Shown here one piece after another: positions 1-8,025 of a stretch of DNA of 64,000 nt. Within the stretch, counting starts at the first letter, position 1. Every line of letters starts with the position of its first letter. Source of the DNA: JAAFHI01 sp039793685 (lineage in GTDB: Bacteria > Acidobacteriota > Blastocatellia > Chloracidobacteriales > Chloracidobacteriaceae); NCBI GenBank assembly GCA_039793685.1, contig JBDRAL010000070.1, positions 1 through 64,000 on the forward strand. Direction: 5' to 3'. The notes beneath the pieces are model-generated. The model saw only the letters and a list, made by a program, of their open reading frames with translations, did not search any database and was not told the DNA's origin. Both the position numbers and the translations under genes were made by a program.

Positions 1-180
1 TCGGGCGTGATGATGTTCGAACACATGGGCTGGAAGGAAGCCGCCGACCTCATCATCAAGGGCTTCGAAAAGACCATCGCCCAGAAGCGCGTGACCTACG
101 ACTTCGAACGCCAGATGGAAGGCGCGATGAAGGTCAAGACGAGCGAATTCGCGAACTTCATCGTGGAAAACATGGACTGA
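1..180 (+). CDS. icd: Isocitrate dehydrogenase (NADP), C-terminal part
   Basis: Open from the window edge to a TGA at 178-180; about 59 codons are visible, so this is a 5'-truncated view of the gene. The visible end contains HMGWKEAADLIIKGFEK followed by VTYDFERQMEGA and a SEFANFIVENM tail. This is the C-terminal signature of the E. coli-type homodimeric NADP isocitrate dehydrogenase, which decarboxylates isocitrate to 2-oxoglutarate in the TCA cycle. No catalytic residue lies in the visible part, so cofactor preference cannot be read here. A strong terminator follows directly. Confidence 0.9.
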   Translation, partial: SGVMMFEHMGWKEAADLIIKGFEKTIAQKRVTYDFERQMEGAMKVKTSEFANFIVENMD

Positions 181-206
181 ACTTTTCGCACGGCAAACAC
201 TTTGAA

Positions 207-235
207 AGAGGGCACGATATCGTGCCCTCTTTTTC
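207..235 (+). terminator. Rho-independent terminator after icd
   Basis: A perfect 24 bp palindrome (12 bp arms with GAGGGCACGAT in the left one) at 207-230 is followed by a T run. It ends the icd transcript. Confidence 0.92.
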
Positions 236-343
236 TTGTGTGGTGCGCTTGAGTTTTTCCAAAAGTGATACGGACGCTCAGGTTAGGACCGTGTCATTAT
301 CTCATTGTCTGGAACTAATTTTGAAAAGGTCAGGGACAAGTCA

Positions 344-2170
344 ATGCTTCAAAAACATAGAAACGGAACATCAACCTTTTGGCAAGGAGCTGGAAGGTTT
401 TCAATACTGGTTGCGGTCATTGCTTTCGGGATAGTTCAGATGGTGAGTGCAAATACTCGCCCTGGGAGGAAAGATCCCACTTTCAGTGGACGCCTCAATG
501 GCGCCAGTAATATTACCTTGAAGGTGCAACCGGATGGAAAAATTTTGGTGGGTTCCATCTATTCATTTACTGTCCAAGGAGATAACACGGCAAGAAGATT
601 AGCACGCCTACTCCCCAATGGAAGTTTGGATACAAGTTTCCAGGTTCCTTCATTCCTGACTGGGAATACAAACGCTCTAGTAAATGCGATTGAAGTTAGG
701 CCAGACGGCAAAATTTACATTGTCGGGAGTAACTTTTCTGTCGGGATGGGGACTCCCCCGAGTCTTAGTCAAATTGCTTTGCTCCTGCCTAATGGCGCTG
801 TCGATCCCGGGTTTGTGCCAGCGCCGGGCCAGCCACAATCAGGTGGCGAAGGGGATGTTGCGGTTTTATCTGATGGGTCTGCGGTTATTCGAAATACGGT
901 TCGTATTTTCCGATACTCAGACAATGGGGCCATTGACATTACCTTCCCTGATTTGGTGAATCAGGGGGCCAAACATATTTTAGTTAATGGAAGTCAAGAC
1001 ATTTGGATTTCAAAAAACGATGGGATTGCTCGGATTTGGGGCGGACAAGGCGGATGGAACATGGCTGTGTTTCAAGATGATTTAGGCTTCCCATCTGCGG
1101 GGAACTTAGATATCCATCCCAACGGTGGGATTGTCTATTCGAGAATTTCCACTCCCTACCTTATTCGTTTGTTGGCAAATGGGGTTGGCTTTAACCAAGA
1201 TACGTCATTTTCCGCAACTCCGGTTTTAACCTCTGAACCCCGCAACTTCAAAATTCAGTCAGATGGTAAAATCGTATACAATGACCGATCCAACCCTACC
1301 GACAGACTGCGAAGGTTAAACAATGGGGCAAATTCCTTGGATTCCACTTTTTCATCTGCTTCAGTTAATCAAATTGGAGATAGCGTCCAATTGGCAAGAC
1401 AGCCAGACGGTCATTTTTTAATTGATAGCGCAGGAGGCGGAGGACTCGACCTCGCTCGTGTTTTTGGTGGTCCCAAGGTAATCACCCCAGGCGCATTTCG
1501 TCCTTCCAACGGCTATACTTACTTGCGAAACTCAAACACGACTGGTTTTGCGGATATTGAGTTCTTCTATGGCCAAGCGGGAGATATTCCTCTTGCCGGT
1601 GATTGGAATGGGGATGGAAAAGACACAATCGGGATTTATCGAAATAATACGTTCTACTTGAGAAATTCGAATTCGGCAGGTTTTGCCGATATTCAATTTC
1701 CATTTGGTGCACCCGGCGATATCCCGATTGTTGGTGACTGGGACGGTGATGGCATTGATACGATTGGTGTTGTCCGTGGTAACACCATTTTTCTTAAAAA
1801 TACCAACACCTCTGGAAATGCTGATATCCAGTTCAACTATGGAAACTCGACAGATACCTTCATCGTGGGGGACTGGAACGGAGACGGTATTGACACGATC
1901 GGTTGTTTTCGTCCGACGAATGGCTATGTCTATCTTCGCAATTCGAACACGACTGGCTTTGCTGAAATTGAGTTTTTCTATGGAACGGCTGGAGATAAGC
2001 CGGTTGTTGGAGACTGGAATGGTGACGGAATTGATACCATCGGGATCGTTCGTGGTAACCAGTGGTTTCTGAGGAACTCGAATTCTTCAGGTTTCGCTGA
2101 CATCCAGTTCAACTATGGTGACAGTACCGACATCCCGATCGCTGGCAATTGGACGGGAATTGTCCCGTAG
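344..2170 (+). CDS. Secreted delta-60 / FG-GAP repeat surface protein
   Basis: A 608-residue protein if read from ATG 344, which has GGGA about 8 bases upstream; a longer TTG start at 305 is possible. The N-terminus is a signal peptide: a basic stretch, a hydrophobic core FSILVAVIAFGIVQMV, then SAN. Residues of about 30-370 carry delta-60-like repeats (PDGKILVGS, LLPNGSLDTSF, PDGKIYIVGS). The C-terminal 220 residues hold about five repeats of 45-48 residues of the form GDWNGDGIDTIG...FLRNSNSSGFADIQF. These are FG-GAP-like beta-propeller blades with a DxNxDG calcium-binding loop. Likely role: extracellular adhesion or surface binding; the ligand is unknown. Base composition is clearly AT-richer than the flanking icd and priA. 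Confidence 0.82.
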   Translation: MLQKHRNGTSTFWQGAGRFSILVAVIAFGIVQMVSANTRPGRKDPTFSGRLNGASNITLKVQPDGKILVGSIYSFTVQGDNTARRLARLLPNGSLDTSFQVPSFLTGNTNALVNAIEVRPDGKIYIVGSNFSVGMGTPPSLSQIALLLPNGAVDPGFVPAPGQPQSGGEGDVAVLSDGSAVIRNTVRIFRYSDNGAIDITFPDLVNQGAKHILVNGSQDIWISKNDGIARIWGGQGGWNMAVFQDDLGFPSAGNLDIHPNGGIVYSRISTPYLIRLLANGVGFNQDTSFSATPVLTSEPRNFKIQSDGKIVYNDRSNPTDRLRRLNNGANSLDSTFSSASVNQIGDSVQLARQPDGHFLIDSAGGGGLDLARVFGGPKVITPGAFRPSNGYTYLRNSNTTGFADIEFFYGQAGDIPLAGDWNGDGKDTIGIYRNNTFYLRNSNSAGFADIQFPFGAPGDIPIVGDWDGDGIDTIGVVRGNTIFLKNTNTSGNADIQFNYGNSTDTFIVGDWNGDGIDTIGCFRPTNGYVYLRNSNTTGFAEIEFFYGTAGDKPVVGDWNGDGIDTIGIVRGNQWFLRNSNSSGFADIQFNYGDSTDIPIAGNWTGIVP

Positions 2171-2193
2171 CCATACTTACATTGATTAAAGTG

Positions 2194-2222
2194 AAAAGGG
2201 CGGTCCGCGGTCCGCCCTTTTC
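2194..2222 (+). terminator. Rho-independent terminator
   Basis: Arms AAAAGGGCGG (2194-2203) and CCGCCCTTTT (2212-2221) enclose an 8-base loop and end in Ts. It separates the FG-GAP gene from priA. Confidence 0.9.
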
Positions 2223-2310
2223 TATTTCAAGAATTGAAAAGCAGGGGCACAATGGGCTGATCGAACATCTCCAAAGAGAACAAAGAAAAAAAGAAACTGG
2301 AGACCCTGCC

Positions 2311-4950
2311 ATGACCGATTCGCCCCTTTCCCATCCTCCGCTGTTCGCGGAGATCGCGATTCCCGCGTACGTCACGCAGACCTACACCTACCGGGTTCCG
2401 GACGCTTTCATCCCGCTGGCCCAGCGCGGATGCCGCGTGGCCGTGCCGTTCGGGCGCAAAATGCAGATCGGCTACGTTGTGGCCCTGCACGACACGCTCG
2501 AAGGCGAACTCGCCCCTGCATCCCTCAAAGACATCGAAGCCTGGCTCGATGAAACGCCTGTCGTCGCCGAGGAAATCCTCGAACTGACGCATTGGGTGGC
2601 GGATTACTACTACGCGCCGTGGGGCGAAGTTCTGAAAGCCGCCTTGCCCACGGGCCTTGATACGTCGCTCCAGACGTTGGTGACCGCGACCGAGGCCGGG
2701 CGAAAGCTGGCGGTCAGCAGCCAGCCGTCAGCAGTCAGTGGTCAGCCGCCAGCCGCCAGCCGCCAGCCTTCGCTGGTGGAAGTGGATGGAGGTGAACATA
2801 CTCAGCACCCAGCACCCAGCACCCAGCACTTGCCGAAGGCATTGACCAAGCACAAGTTCCTTTTCTGGCTGGTTGAAGCCGGAGGCGAGTCGCCGCTGGA
2901 TGCCGCGCCGTCCGAGTATTCCGCCAATCGCGCCAAGGCCATTGCCCGCGAACTCGAAAAGGATGGTCTGGTCACCATTCAGCAGCGGGTCGGACGCCAA
3001 CGCATCCAGCCCAAGCGACAGACGGCGGTCCGGTGGAACAGTAGCCAGCAGTCAGTGGTCAGCAGTCAGCAAGAAGAGAAAAACTCAGCACTCAGAACCC
3101 AGCACTCAGCACTGATTCAAAATCCTTCTCCCCAGCAGCAGCGTGTCTTTGAAGTGATGGAAACGGTGACCGAGGCCATCGCCTTCACGGAATTGACGAC
3201 GAAGGCTGATGTGAGTCCGTCGGTGATTCATACACTTGAAAAAAAGGGCGTGCTGGAAGTGTTTGTCCGCGAGATTCGGCGCGATCCGCTGGCCTATCTA
3301 AAGTTGTTGCCGCAAGCCGAGGCGATTACGTTGAACGCCGGGCAGCAGGCGGCCTACGAAACGATCCTCGAAGCCGTTTCCGCGAAGAAGTTCGGTTCGT
3401 TTCTGCTTCAGGGCGTAACCGGATCGGGCAAGACGGAAGTGTATCTTTCGGTGATGCAGTCGGTCGTCGAACGCGGACAATCGGCGCTGATGCTCGTCCC
3501 CGAAATCGGCCTGACGCCGATGTTTTCGCGACGACTGTCGCAGAAATTCGGTTCGCTCGTCGCCGTGTTGCATTCGTCGCTTTCACCCGGCGAACGCCTC
3601 GACGAATGGGAACGCATCCGTGACGGACAGGCGCGGGTGGTCATCGGTACGCGCTCGGCCATCTTCGCGCCGCTGGTGGACCTCGGGCTGATCATCATTG
3701 ATGAGGAACACGACGGATCGTACAAACAGACCGAATCCATGCCGCACTACCACGCGCGCGACACGGCGATTGTCCGCGCCAGTCGCGCCGGGTGCACGAT
3801 TGTTTTGGGGAGCGCGACGCCAGCCATCGAGTCGGCGCAGAACGCGCGGGCCGGTAAGTACGTTCATCTCACCCTTTCCGAACGCTTCGGCGGACGCAGT
3901 CTCCCAGACGTGACGCTCGTGGATATGCGCGAGGTTTTTAAGCGCCACAAGCGTACGCAGTTCGTTTCGGATGAACTCGTCACGGCCATTCAGAACACCT
4001 GCGATCAGCGCGAGCAGGCAATGATTCTGCTGAATCGGCGCGGATTCGCCAGCTTCATGCTTTGCCGAAGTTGCGGACTCACGAGTGACTGCCCGAACTG
4101 CGACGTGACGCTCACCTACCACAAGGCCGACCGTCGTCTGAGTTGTCACTACTGCAACCACCACACGCCGGTTCCGGAGCTGTGCCCGAACTGCAACGGG
4201 CGCTACATCAACTACATCGGCGAGGGAACGGAACAGCTTGAAGAACGCTTCAAGGAACTGTTTCCACAACTCAGAATCGCGCGTCTCGACCGCGATGTGA
4301 CGCGGCGGCGGGGCGTGTTCGAGCGCGTGCTGGGCGAGTTCGCGTCGGGTGGAATCGACGTGCTGGTCGGAACGCAGATGATTGCGAAAGGTCACGATTT
4401 CCCGAACGTGACGCTCGTCGGCGTGGTGTCGGTGGACGCGGGCCTTGCCGTGCCCGACTTTCGCTCGGCGGAACGAACGTTCCAGTTGCTCGCGCAGGTC
4501 GCCGGGCGCGCCGGACGTGGCGACCGACCGGGCCGGGTACTCATCCAGACATATCATCCCGAGCATTACGCGCTCGGCTCAGCCCGCGAGCAGGACTACA
4601 ACCGGTTTTTCAACGAGGAAATCGGCTATCGGCGCGCGTTGTACTATCCGCCGTTTTCGGTGCTGGCGAACGTGGTCGTCCGGCACACCGATCTCACGCA
4701 GGCATCGGCGCTGGCCGAGCGCTTCGCCCAGCTTTTACGCGGCGCGGCGAAGGAAGAACCCTCGACGCGCATCCTCGGACCGGCCCCTGCGCCGATGGCG
4801 AAACTGCGCGGGGAGTACCGTTTCCAGATTCTCGTGAAGGCAAGAAAACGCCAGAACATCCGCGATGCGTTTGATTTGTCGTTCGCGCGACTGACGGATG
4901 GCGAGCGGCGGAACGTGTTCGTCGAAATCGACCCGGTCGATCTGATGTAA
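2311..4950 (+). CDS. priA: Primosomal protein N' (PriA helicase)
   Basis: Replication-restart 3'-5' helicase that reloads the replisome at stalled forks. The ATG at 2311 (879 residues) is preferred over an upstream in-frame start because it follows a GGAG site and begins a normal PriA N-terminal 3'-DNA-binding domain. Seen: Walker A GVTGSGKTE near residue 368, Walker B DEEH near 462, and paired zinc-binding motifs CRSC...CPNC and CHYC...CPNC at about 584-630. Then come helicase lobe 2 (GTQMIAKGHDFPNVTLVGVV) and the C-terminal domain. Odd: residues of about 134-174 and 244-269 are encoded by heptamer-type repeats (SSQPSAVSGQPPAAS, TQHPAPSTQH, SSQQSVVSSQQ) that match intergenic arrays elsewhere in the window. 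They keep the frame and fall in linkers before the helicase core. Confidence 0.96.
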   Translation: MTDSPLSHPPLFAEIAIPAYVTQTYTYRVPDAFIPLAQRGCRVAVPFGRKMQIGYVVALHDTLEGELAPASLKDIEAWLDETPVVAEEILELTHWVADYYYAPWGEVLKAALPTGLDTSLQTLVTATEAGRKLAVSSQPSAVSGQPPAASRQPSLVEVDGGEHTQHPAPSTQHLPKALTKHKFLFWLVEAGGESPLDAAPSEYSANRAKAIARELEKDGLVTIQQRVGRQRIQPKRQTAVRWNSSQQSVVSSQQEEKNSALRTQHSALIQNPSPQQQRVFEVMETVTEAIAFTELTTKADVSPSVIHTLEKKGVLEVFVREIRRDPLAYLKLLPQAEAITLNAGQQAAYETILEAVSAKKFGSFLLQGVTGSGKTEVYLSVMQSVVERGQSALMLVPEIGLTPMFSRRLSQKFGSLVAVLHSSLSPGERLDEWERIRDGQARVVIGTRSAIFAPLVDLGLIIIDEEHDGSYKQTESMPHYHARDTAIVRASRAGCTIVLGSATPAIESAQNARAGKYVHLTLSERFGGRSLPDVTLVDMREVFKRHKRTQFVSDELVTAIQNTCDQREQAMILLNRRGFASFMLCRSCGLTSDCPNCDVTLTYHKADRRLSCHYCNHHTPVPELCPNCNGRYINYIGEGTEQLEERFKELFPQLRIARLDRDVTRRRGVFERVLGEFASGGIDVLVGTQMIAKGHDFPNVTLVGVVSVDAGLAVPDFRSAERTFQLLAQVAGRAGRGDRPGRVLIQTYHPEHYALGSAREQDYNRFFNEEIGYRRALYYPPFSVLANVVVRHTDLTQASALAERFAQLLRGAAKEEPSTRILGPAPAPMAKLRGEYRFQILVKARKRQNIRDAFDLSFARLTDGERRNVFVEIDPVDLM
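2710..2832. repeat. In-frame heptamer arrays inside priA (first pair)
   Basis: GTCAGCA/GCCAGCC units (2711-2768) and CAGCACC units (2800-2830), each with a 7 bp period. They lie within the priA reading frame and encode a Ser/Gln/Pro-rich linker. Confidence 0.8.
3040..3117. repeat. In-frame heptamer arrays inside priA (second pair)
   Basis: GTCAGCA-type units (3042-3070) and CAGCACT units (3084-3114) are again in frame. They are the same two unit types, in the same order, as at 2710-2832. Confidence 0.8.
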
Positions 4951-4956
4951 AGAAAA

Positions 4957-5022
4957 GAAACGCAAAGACGCCAAGGCGCAAGGACGCAAAGAATTTGGAA
5001 TAACTTTGCGTCTTTGCGTTTC
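4957..5022. repeat. GCAAAGAC-type hairpin between convergent genes
   Basis: The left arm 4957-4991 contains GACGCAAAG and AAACGCAAAGACG; the right arm 5004-5022 is CTTTGCGTCTTTGCGTTTC, complementary to either part. It sits between priA and the convergent hydrolase gene and could end both transcripts. Confidence 0.75.
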
Positions 5023-5027
5023 AATTG

Positions 5028-5999
5028 CTATGGAACAAATGCAAACCCGCCCTTCGGCGGTTGCGGCGCGACGAGGAAATCCTCGACTTCCTTCAAAAAC
5101 GCCGGGTTGCGTTCCTGATTCGGGACGTGTCCGCATTGATCGAAGACGACAAGGTTGGCGTCGGGCATTTCGGCCTTGAACTTCTCGCCCGACGTGAGTG
5201 GAAGCAGCGCGTCCTGCTTTCCCCACAGAATGAGCGTTGGCGCGTTGATGCGGCCGAGCTTGCCATCCAGAATGTCTTCCATGTTGAACATCGCCGCCGC
5301 CGTTTTGCGGATGACCCATTCACCTTCCTTGGCGCGGTTGATGAAATCGCGCGCAATCGGGGCGGGAAACTTGGGCGGCTTGAAGAAGATGAGCTTCATG
5401 AAGGCTTCAAGATCGGCTTCGTCGTCGCCGGGCGTGAGCATCTCGACCGTTGGTAGCGGATCGAAACGAACCCCCGCGCTGTCGACGAGGATGAGCCGTT
5501 CAACCCGTTCGGGATGGTCGAGCGCGGTTTTCGCCACGATCCAGCCTCCCATCGAGACGCCCATCAGATGAGACTTCTTGACGTTCAGGGTATCGAGAAA
5601 TTTGACCAGTACCTCTTCCTGCATCCGGATCGAATAGGAAAGGTTGTCCGGCTTGTCGGATTCGCCAAAACCGGGCAGGTCGAGGGCGATAACCCGAAAA
5701 CGCTTTGAAAGCGGAACGATTGAGTTTCCCCAGTCGATGACGGAGCTTCCGCCGAGGCCGTGGACCAGCACCAACGTCGGTCCGGAACCACATTCCTCGT
5801 AATGAATTCGCAAACCGTCAATCGTCACGTCATGCCCGCGTACGCCCGCGCGCCAGAGTTGGTAGTTGCCGTACCACCCGATGACGGTCAGCGGTCGGCG
5901 ATAGATGAAAATTCCAGAGCCGAGAACGGCCATGAGGAAAATGGAGAGAATAGTCAGCCAACGGCGCATTCGTCGGCGTGGCGGCAGAGGTTTGGTCAT
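5028..5999 (-). CDS. Membrane-anchored alpha/beta hydrolase
   Basis: 323 residues. A basic N-terminus and one hydrophobic segment (about 14-33) suggest a signal anchor that leaves the enzyme outside the inner membrane. The alpha/beta-hydrolase fold is clear: HGLGG oxyanion region at 80-84, nucleophile elbow GVSMGG with Ser149, acid Asp263 in LILWGKQDALLPL, and His291 in DQCGHVPNQERN. The family resembles MhpC/BioH-type C-C or ester hydrolases; the substrate cannot be told. It starts at ATG 5999, divergent from the small gene at 6103 and convergent with priA. Confidence 0.85.
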   Translation of the reverse strand: MTKPLPPRRRMRRWLTILSIFLMAVLGSGIFIYRRPLTVIGWYGNYQLWRAGVRGHDVTIDGLRIHYEECGSGPTLVLVHGLGGSSVIDWGNSIVPLSKRFRVIALDLPGFGESDKPDNLSYSIRMQEEVLVKFLDTLNVKKSHLMGVSMGGWIVAKTALDHPERVERLILVDSAGVRFDPLPTVEMLTPGDDEADLEAFMKLIFFKPPKFPAPIARDFINRAKEGEWVIRKTAAAMFNMEDILDGKLGRINAPTLILWGKQDALLPLTSGEKFKAEMPDANLVVFDQCGHVPNQERNPAFLKEVEDFLVAPQPPKGGFAFVP

Positions 6000-6102
6000 G
6001 GGCGCTTCGATACGGTTTGAAGTCCTTGTCGCGTGGCGGGACGAGATTTAGCATAGTCGGGCCTCGACTGCATCCGAACTCTGTTGGGAGGGACTCCGAA
6101 CG

Positions 6103-6408
6103 ATGAACCCGAAAGATGACAAGACCCGTTTTGAATACCGCGTGGGGGATGAAGTTTCCTACGCCGGGGCGCACGGCATGATGTACGGCGAGATTTCCCG
6201 CGTGGTGACGCCCGGACCCGACGGCGCGGTTGAAATTCAATGGGAAGACGGCCGCCGCGAAACCAAGAAAACCCGCGATAAGTCCATTCGCCTGCTGCGC
6301 CGGGCAAGCGGCCGGAGCGAGGCTGACGAACAGCGCGGCGAGCGTCGCCGGTCGTTCGACAGTGAAATCGCCGAAGTCCGGAAAAGCGATGTGAGACGCA
6401 AAAGCTGA
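6103..6408 (+). CDS. Small hypothetical protein
   Basis: 101 residues with a good GGAGG site upstream (about 6089). The first 65 residues look like a small beta barrel (VGDEVSYAGAHGMMYGEISRVV, then AVEIQWEDGRRET), reminiscent of SH3/KOW-like folds. The C-terminal third is highly charged. Function unknown. Its stop codon lies at the left arm of the GGATGAA array that precedes miaA. Confidence 0.6.
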   Translation: MNPKDDKTRFEYRVGDEVSYAGAHGMMYGEISRVVTPGPDGAVEIQWEDGRRETKKTRDKSIRLLRRASGRSEADEQRGERRRSFDSEIAEVRKSDVRRKS

Positions 6409-6556
6409 AGGATGAGGGATGAAAACGAAGGATGAGGGATGAAGGATGAAGGATGAAAGAAAAACAAAAGACGGGGATAAACCCGGTAAGGATGAATTAA
6501 CCGACGCTCAGAACCATTTTTCTTCATCCTTCATCCTTCATCCTTCATCCTTGATC
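6407..6556. repeat. GGATGAA hairpin array upstream of miaA
   Basis: Left arm 6407-6459 holds GGATGAA/GGATGAG units; right arm 6521-6555 holds the complement (CATCCTT units). The 60 bp spacer makes a long potential stem. The right arm is in the miaA frame and would encode SSFILHPSS. Confidence 0.85.
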
Positions 6557-7465
6557 CCCGTGGTCGTCGGCCCCACCTGTTCCGGCAAGAGCGATCTGGG
6601 TATCGCACTGGCGCAGCGGTTCAATGGGGAAATCATCAACCTCGATTCGATTCAGGTGTATCGGCGGTTGAATGTCGGTACGGCGAAAGTCCCGCTCGAT
6701 GAACGCTGCGGAATTCCGCACCACCTGATTGATGTTGCCGATCCGACCGAGAATTACACCGCCGGACGTTACGCGCGTGAGGCTGGCGCATTGCTGGCCG
6801 ACATCGAGTCACGCGGGAAAACGGCGATTTTCGTCGGCGGCACGGGGCTTTATCTGAACGCGCTACGCGGACGCATTTTCGATGAGGAATCGCCGACCGA
6901 TCTTCGTCTGCGCGAGCGGTTGAAGGCGTTGCGTGACCGGCGCGGGGCGGCGTGGCTGCACCGGATGTTGAAACGGCTCGATCCGGTGTCCGCCGAACGG
7001 TTGCAGCCGAACGACTGGTCGCGGACGACCCGCGCCCTCGAATTTCTGTTCCACACGAAAACCCGGATTTCGGAGCATCGCCCGAAACTTCCGCCACCGC
7101 CCGAATTTGCCGCGCGAATGCGGATCATCGTGCTGAATCCGCCGAGGGAAGCGCTCTACGACAAAATCAACCGGCGGGTGGACGTGATGGAGCGGGCCGG
7201 ACTGCTTGCCGAAATCGAAGGGCTGATTGCGGACGGCGTGCCAATGGACGCGAAGGCGTTCGAGGCGCATGGATACAAGCGGGTCGTTGAGTATCTGCGG
7301 GGAAATCGAACCTACGAATCGGCCATCGAGCAGATGAAGACCGATACGCGGCACTACGCCAAGCGGCAATGGTCGTGGTGGCGTGGCGAGCCGGAGGCTG
7401 TGTGGTTTGACGGATTCGGAGGCGATCCCGAGGTGCAGGCGAGCGTCATCAGGTTTTTTGAATAG
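6446..7465 (+). CDS. miaA: tRNA dimethylallyltransferase
   Basis: Prenylates A37 of UNN-reading tRNAs using dimethylallyl diphosphate. Seen: P-loop GPTCSGKS, catalytic-region DSIQVYR, HHLIDVADP, and the GGTGLYLNAL motif. The ORF opens at ATG 6446 within the left repeat arm, but the first 35 codons are repeat-derived (KDERKTKD ... SSFILHPSS). MiaA homology starts at IPVVVGPT, just after TTG 6551, which would give a typical 305-residue enzyme. No good Shine-Dalgarno precedes either start, so the true start is unsettled. The stop lies at the left arm of a 26 bp inverted repeat. Confidence 0.93.
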   Translation: MKDERKTKDGDKPGKDELTDAQNHFSSSFILHPSSLIPVVVGPTCSGKSDLGIALAQRFNGEIINLDSIQVYRRLNVGTAKVPLDERCGIPHHLIDVADPTENYTAGRYAREAGALLADIESRGKTAIFVGGTGLYLNALRGRIFDEESPTDLRLRERLKALRDRRGAAWLHRMLKRLDPVSAERLQPNDWSRTTRALEFLFHTKTRISEHRPKLPPPPEFAARMRIIVLNPPREALYDKINRRVDVMERAGLLAEIEGLIADGVPMDAKAFEAHGYKRVVEYLRGNRTYESAIEQMKTDTRHYAKRQWSWWRGEPEAVWFDGFGGDPEVQASVIRFFE

Positions 7466-7566
7466 CCACAGATTACACGGATTACCCAGATTTTTCTTTA
7501 ATTTATCGTATTTTACGTTTCTTTAATGTTTGGGTTTGAGTCTGTGTAATCTGTGTAATCTGTGGC
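7465..7566. repeat. GATTACACGG inverted repeat between convergent genes
   Basis: Arms 7465-7490 and 7541-7566 (GCCACAGATTACAC... and the complement ...TGTGTAATCTGTGGC) have a 10 bp internal period. It may serve as a two-way terminator between miaA and the GxxExxY gene. Confidence 0.8.
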
Positions 7567-7576
7567 TTCCCCTTCC

Positions 7577-7954
7577 TCACCTGACCAGTCGCTCGAATTC
7601 AAAACTTCGTTTCCCAAAGTTGAACAGATACCCAACACGCATTCCGGTCGCCTTGAGGTAGTTCAGGGTTTGCGCCTTGTGAATCGGGTTGGTGAATTCG
7701 ACGGCTTTCAATTCGAGAATGATGGAGTTCTCCACCAGAATATCAGCGTAGAACTGTCCGACCGTACGGCCGTGGAAGTTTACTTCGATGGGATATTGCT
7801 GAATCGCGCAAATCCCTTCCTCGGCAAAGAGAACCATCAGCGAATTCTCATAAACCTTTTCCAGAAAACCGGGGCCAAGTTCGTTATGCACCTGCATCCC
7901 GATGCCAATAATCCGGTAGGACAGTTCTTTCATCGGAAATGATTTTTCAGTCAT
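7577..7954 (-). CDS. GxxExxY protein (PD-(D/E)XK-like)
   Basis: 125 residues, start ATG 7954. The name motif is visible as GPGFLEKVYE near residues 26-35. The later strands YADILVENSIILELKAV give the D...ExK arrangement of a PD-(D/E)XK nuclease-like fold. Full length for the family. Biochemical activity of the family is not established. It lies downstream of nothing obvious and is convergent with miaA. Confidence 0.85.
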   Translation of the reverse strand: MTEKSFPMKELSYRIIGIGMQVHNELGPGFLEKVYENSLMVLFAEEGICAIQQYPIEVNFHGRTVGQFYADILVENSIILELKAVEFTNPIHKAQTLNYLKATGMRVGYLFNFGKRSFEFERLVR

Positions 7955-8025
7955 TGTCTTTCCTTTCTTTTCATGAGCATCAGTGCCGGTGAAAGGAAAG
8001 GCAATCCGTGTGCCAATTAATTGGC

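Noticed and set aside
7562..7942. 126-codon plus-strand ORF
   Set aside because: Antisense to the GxxExxY gene with its name motif.
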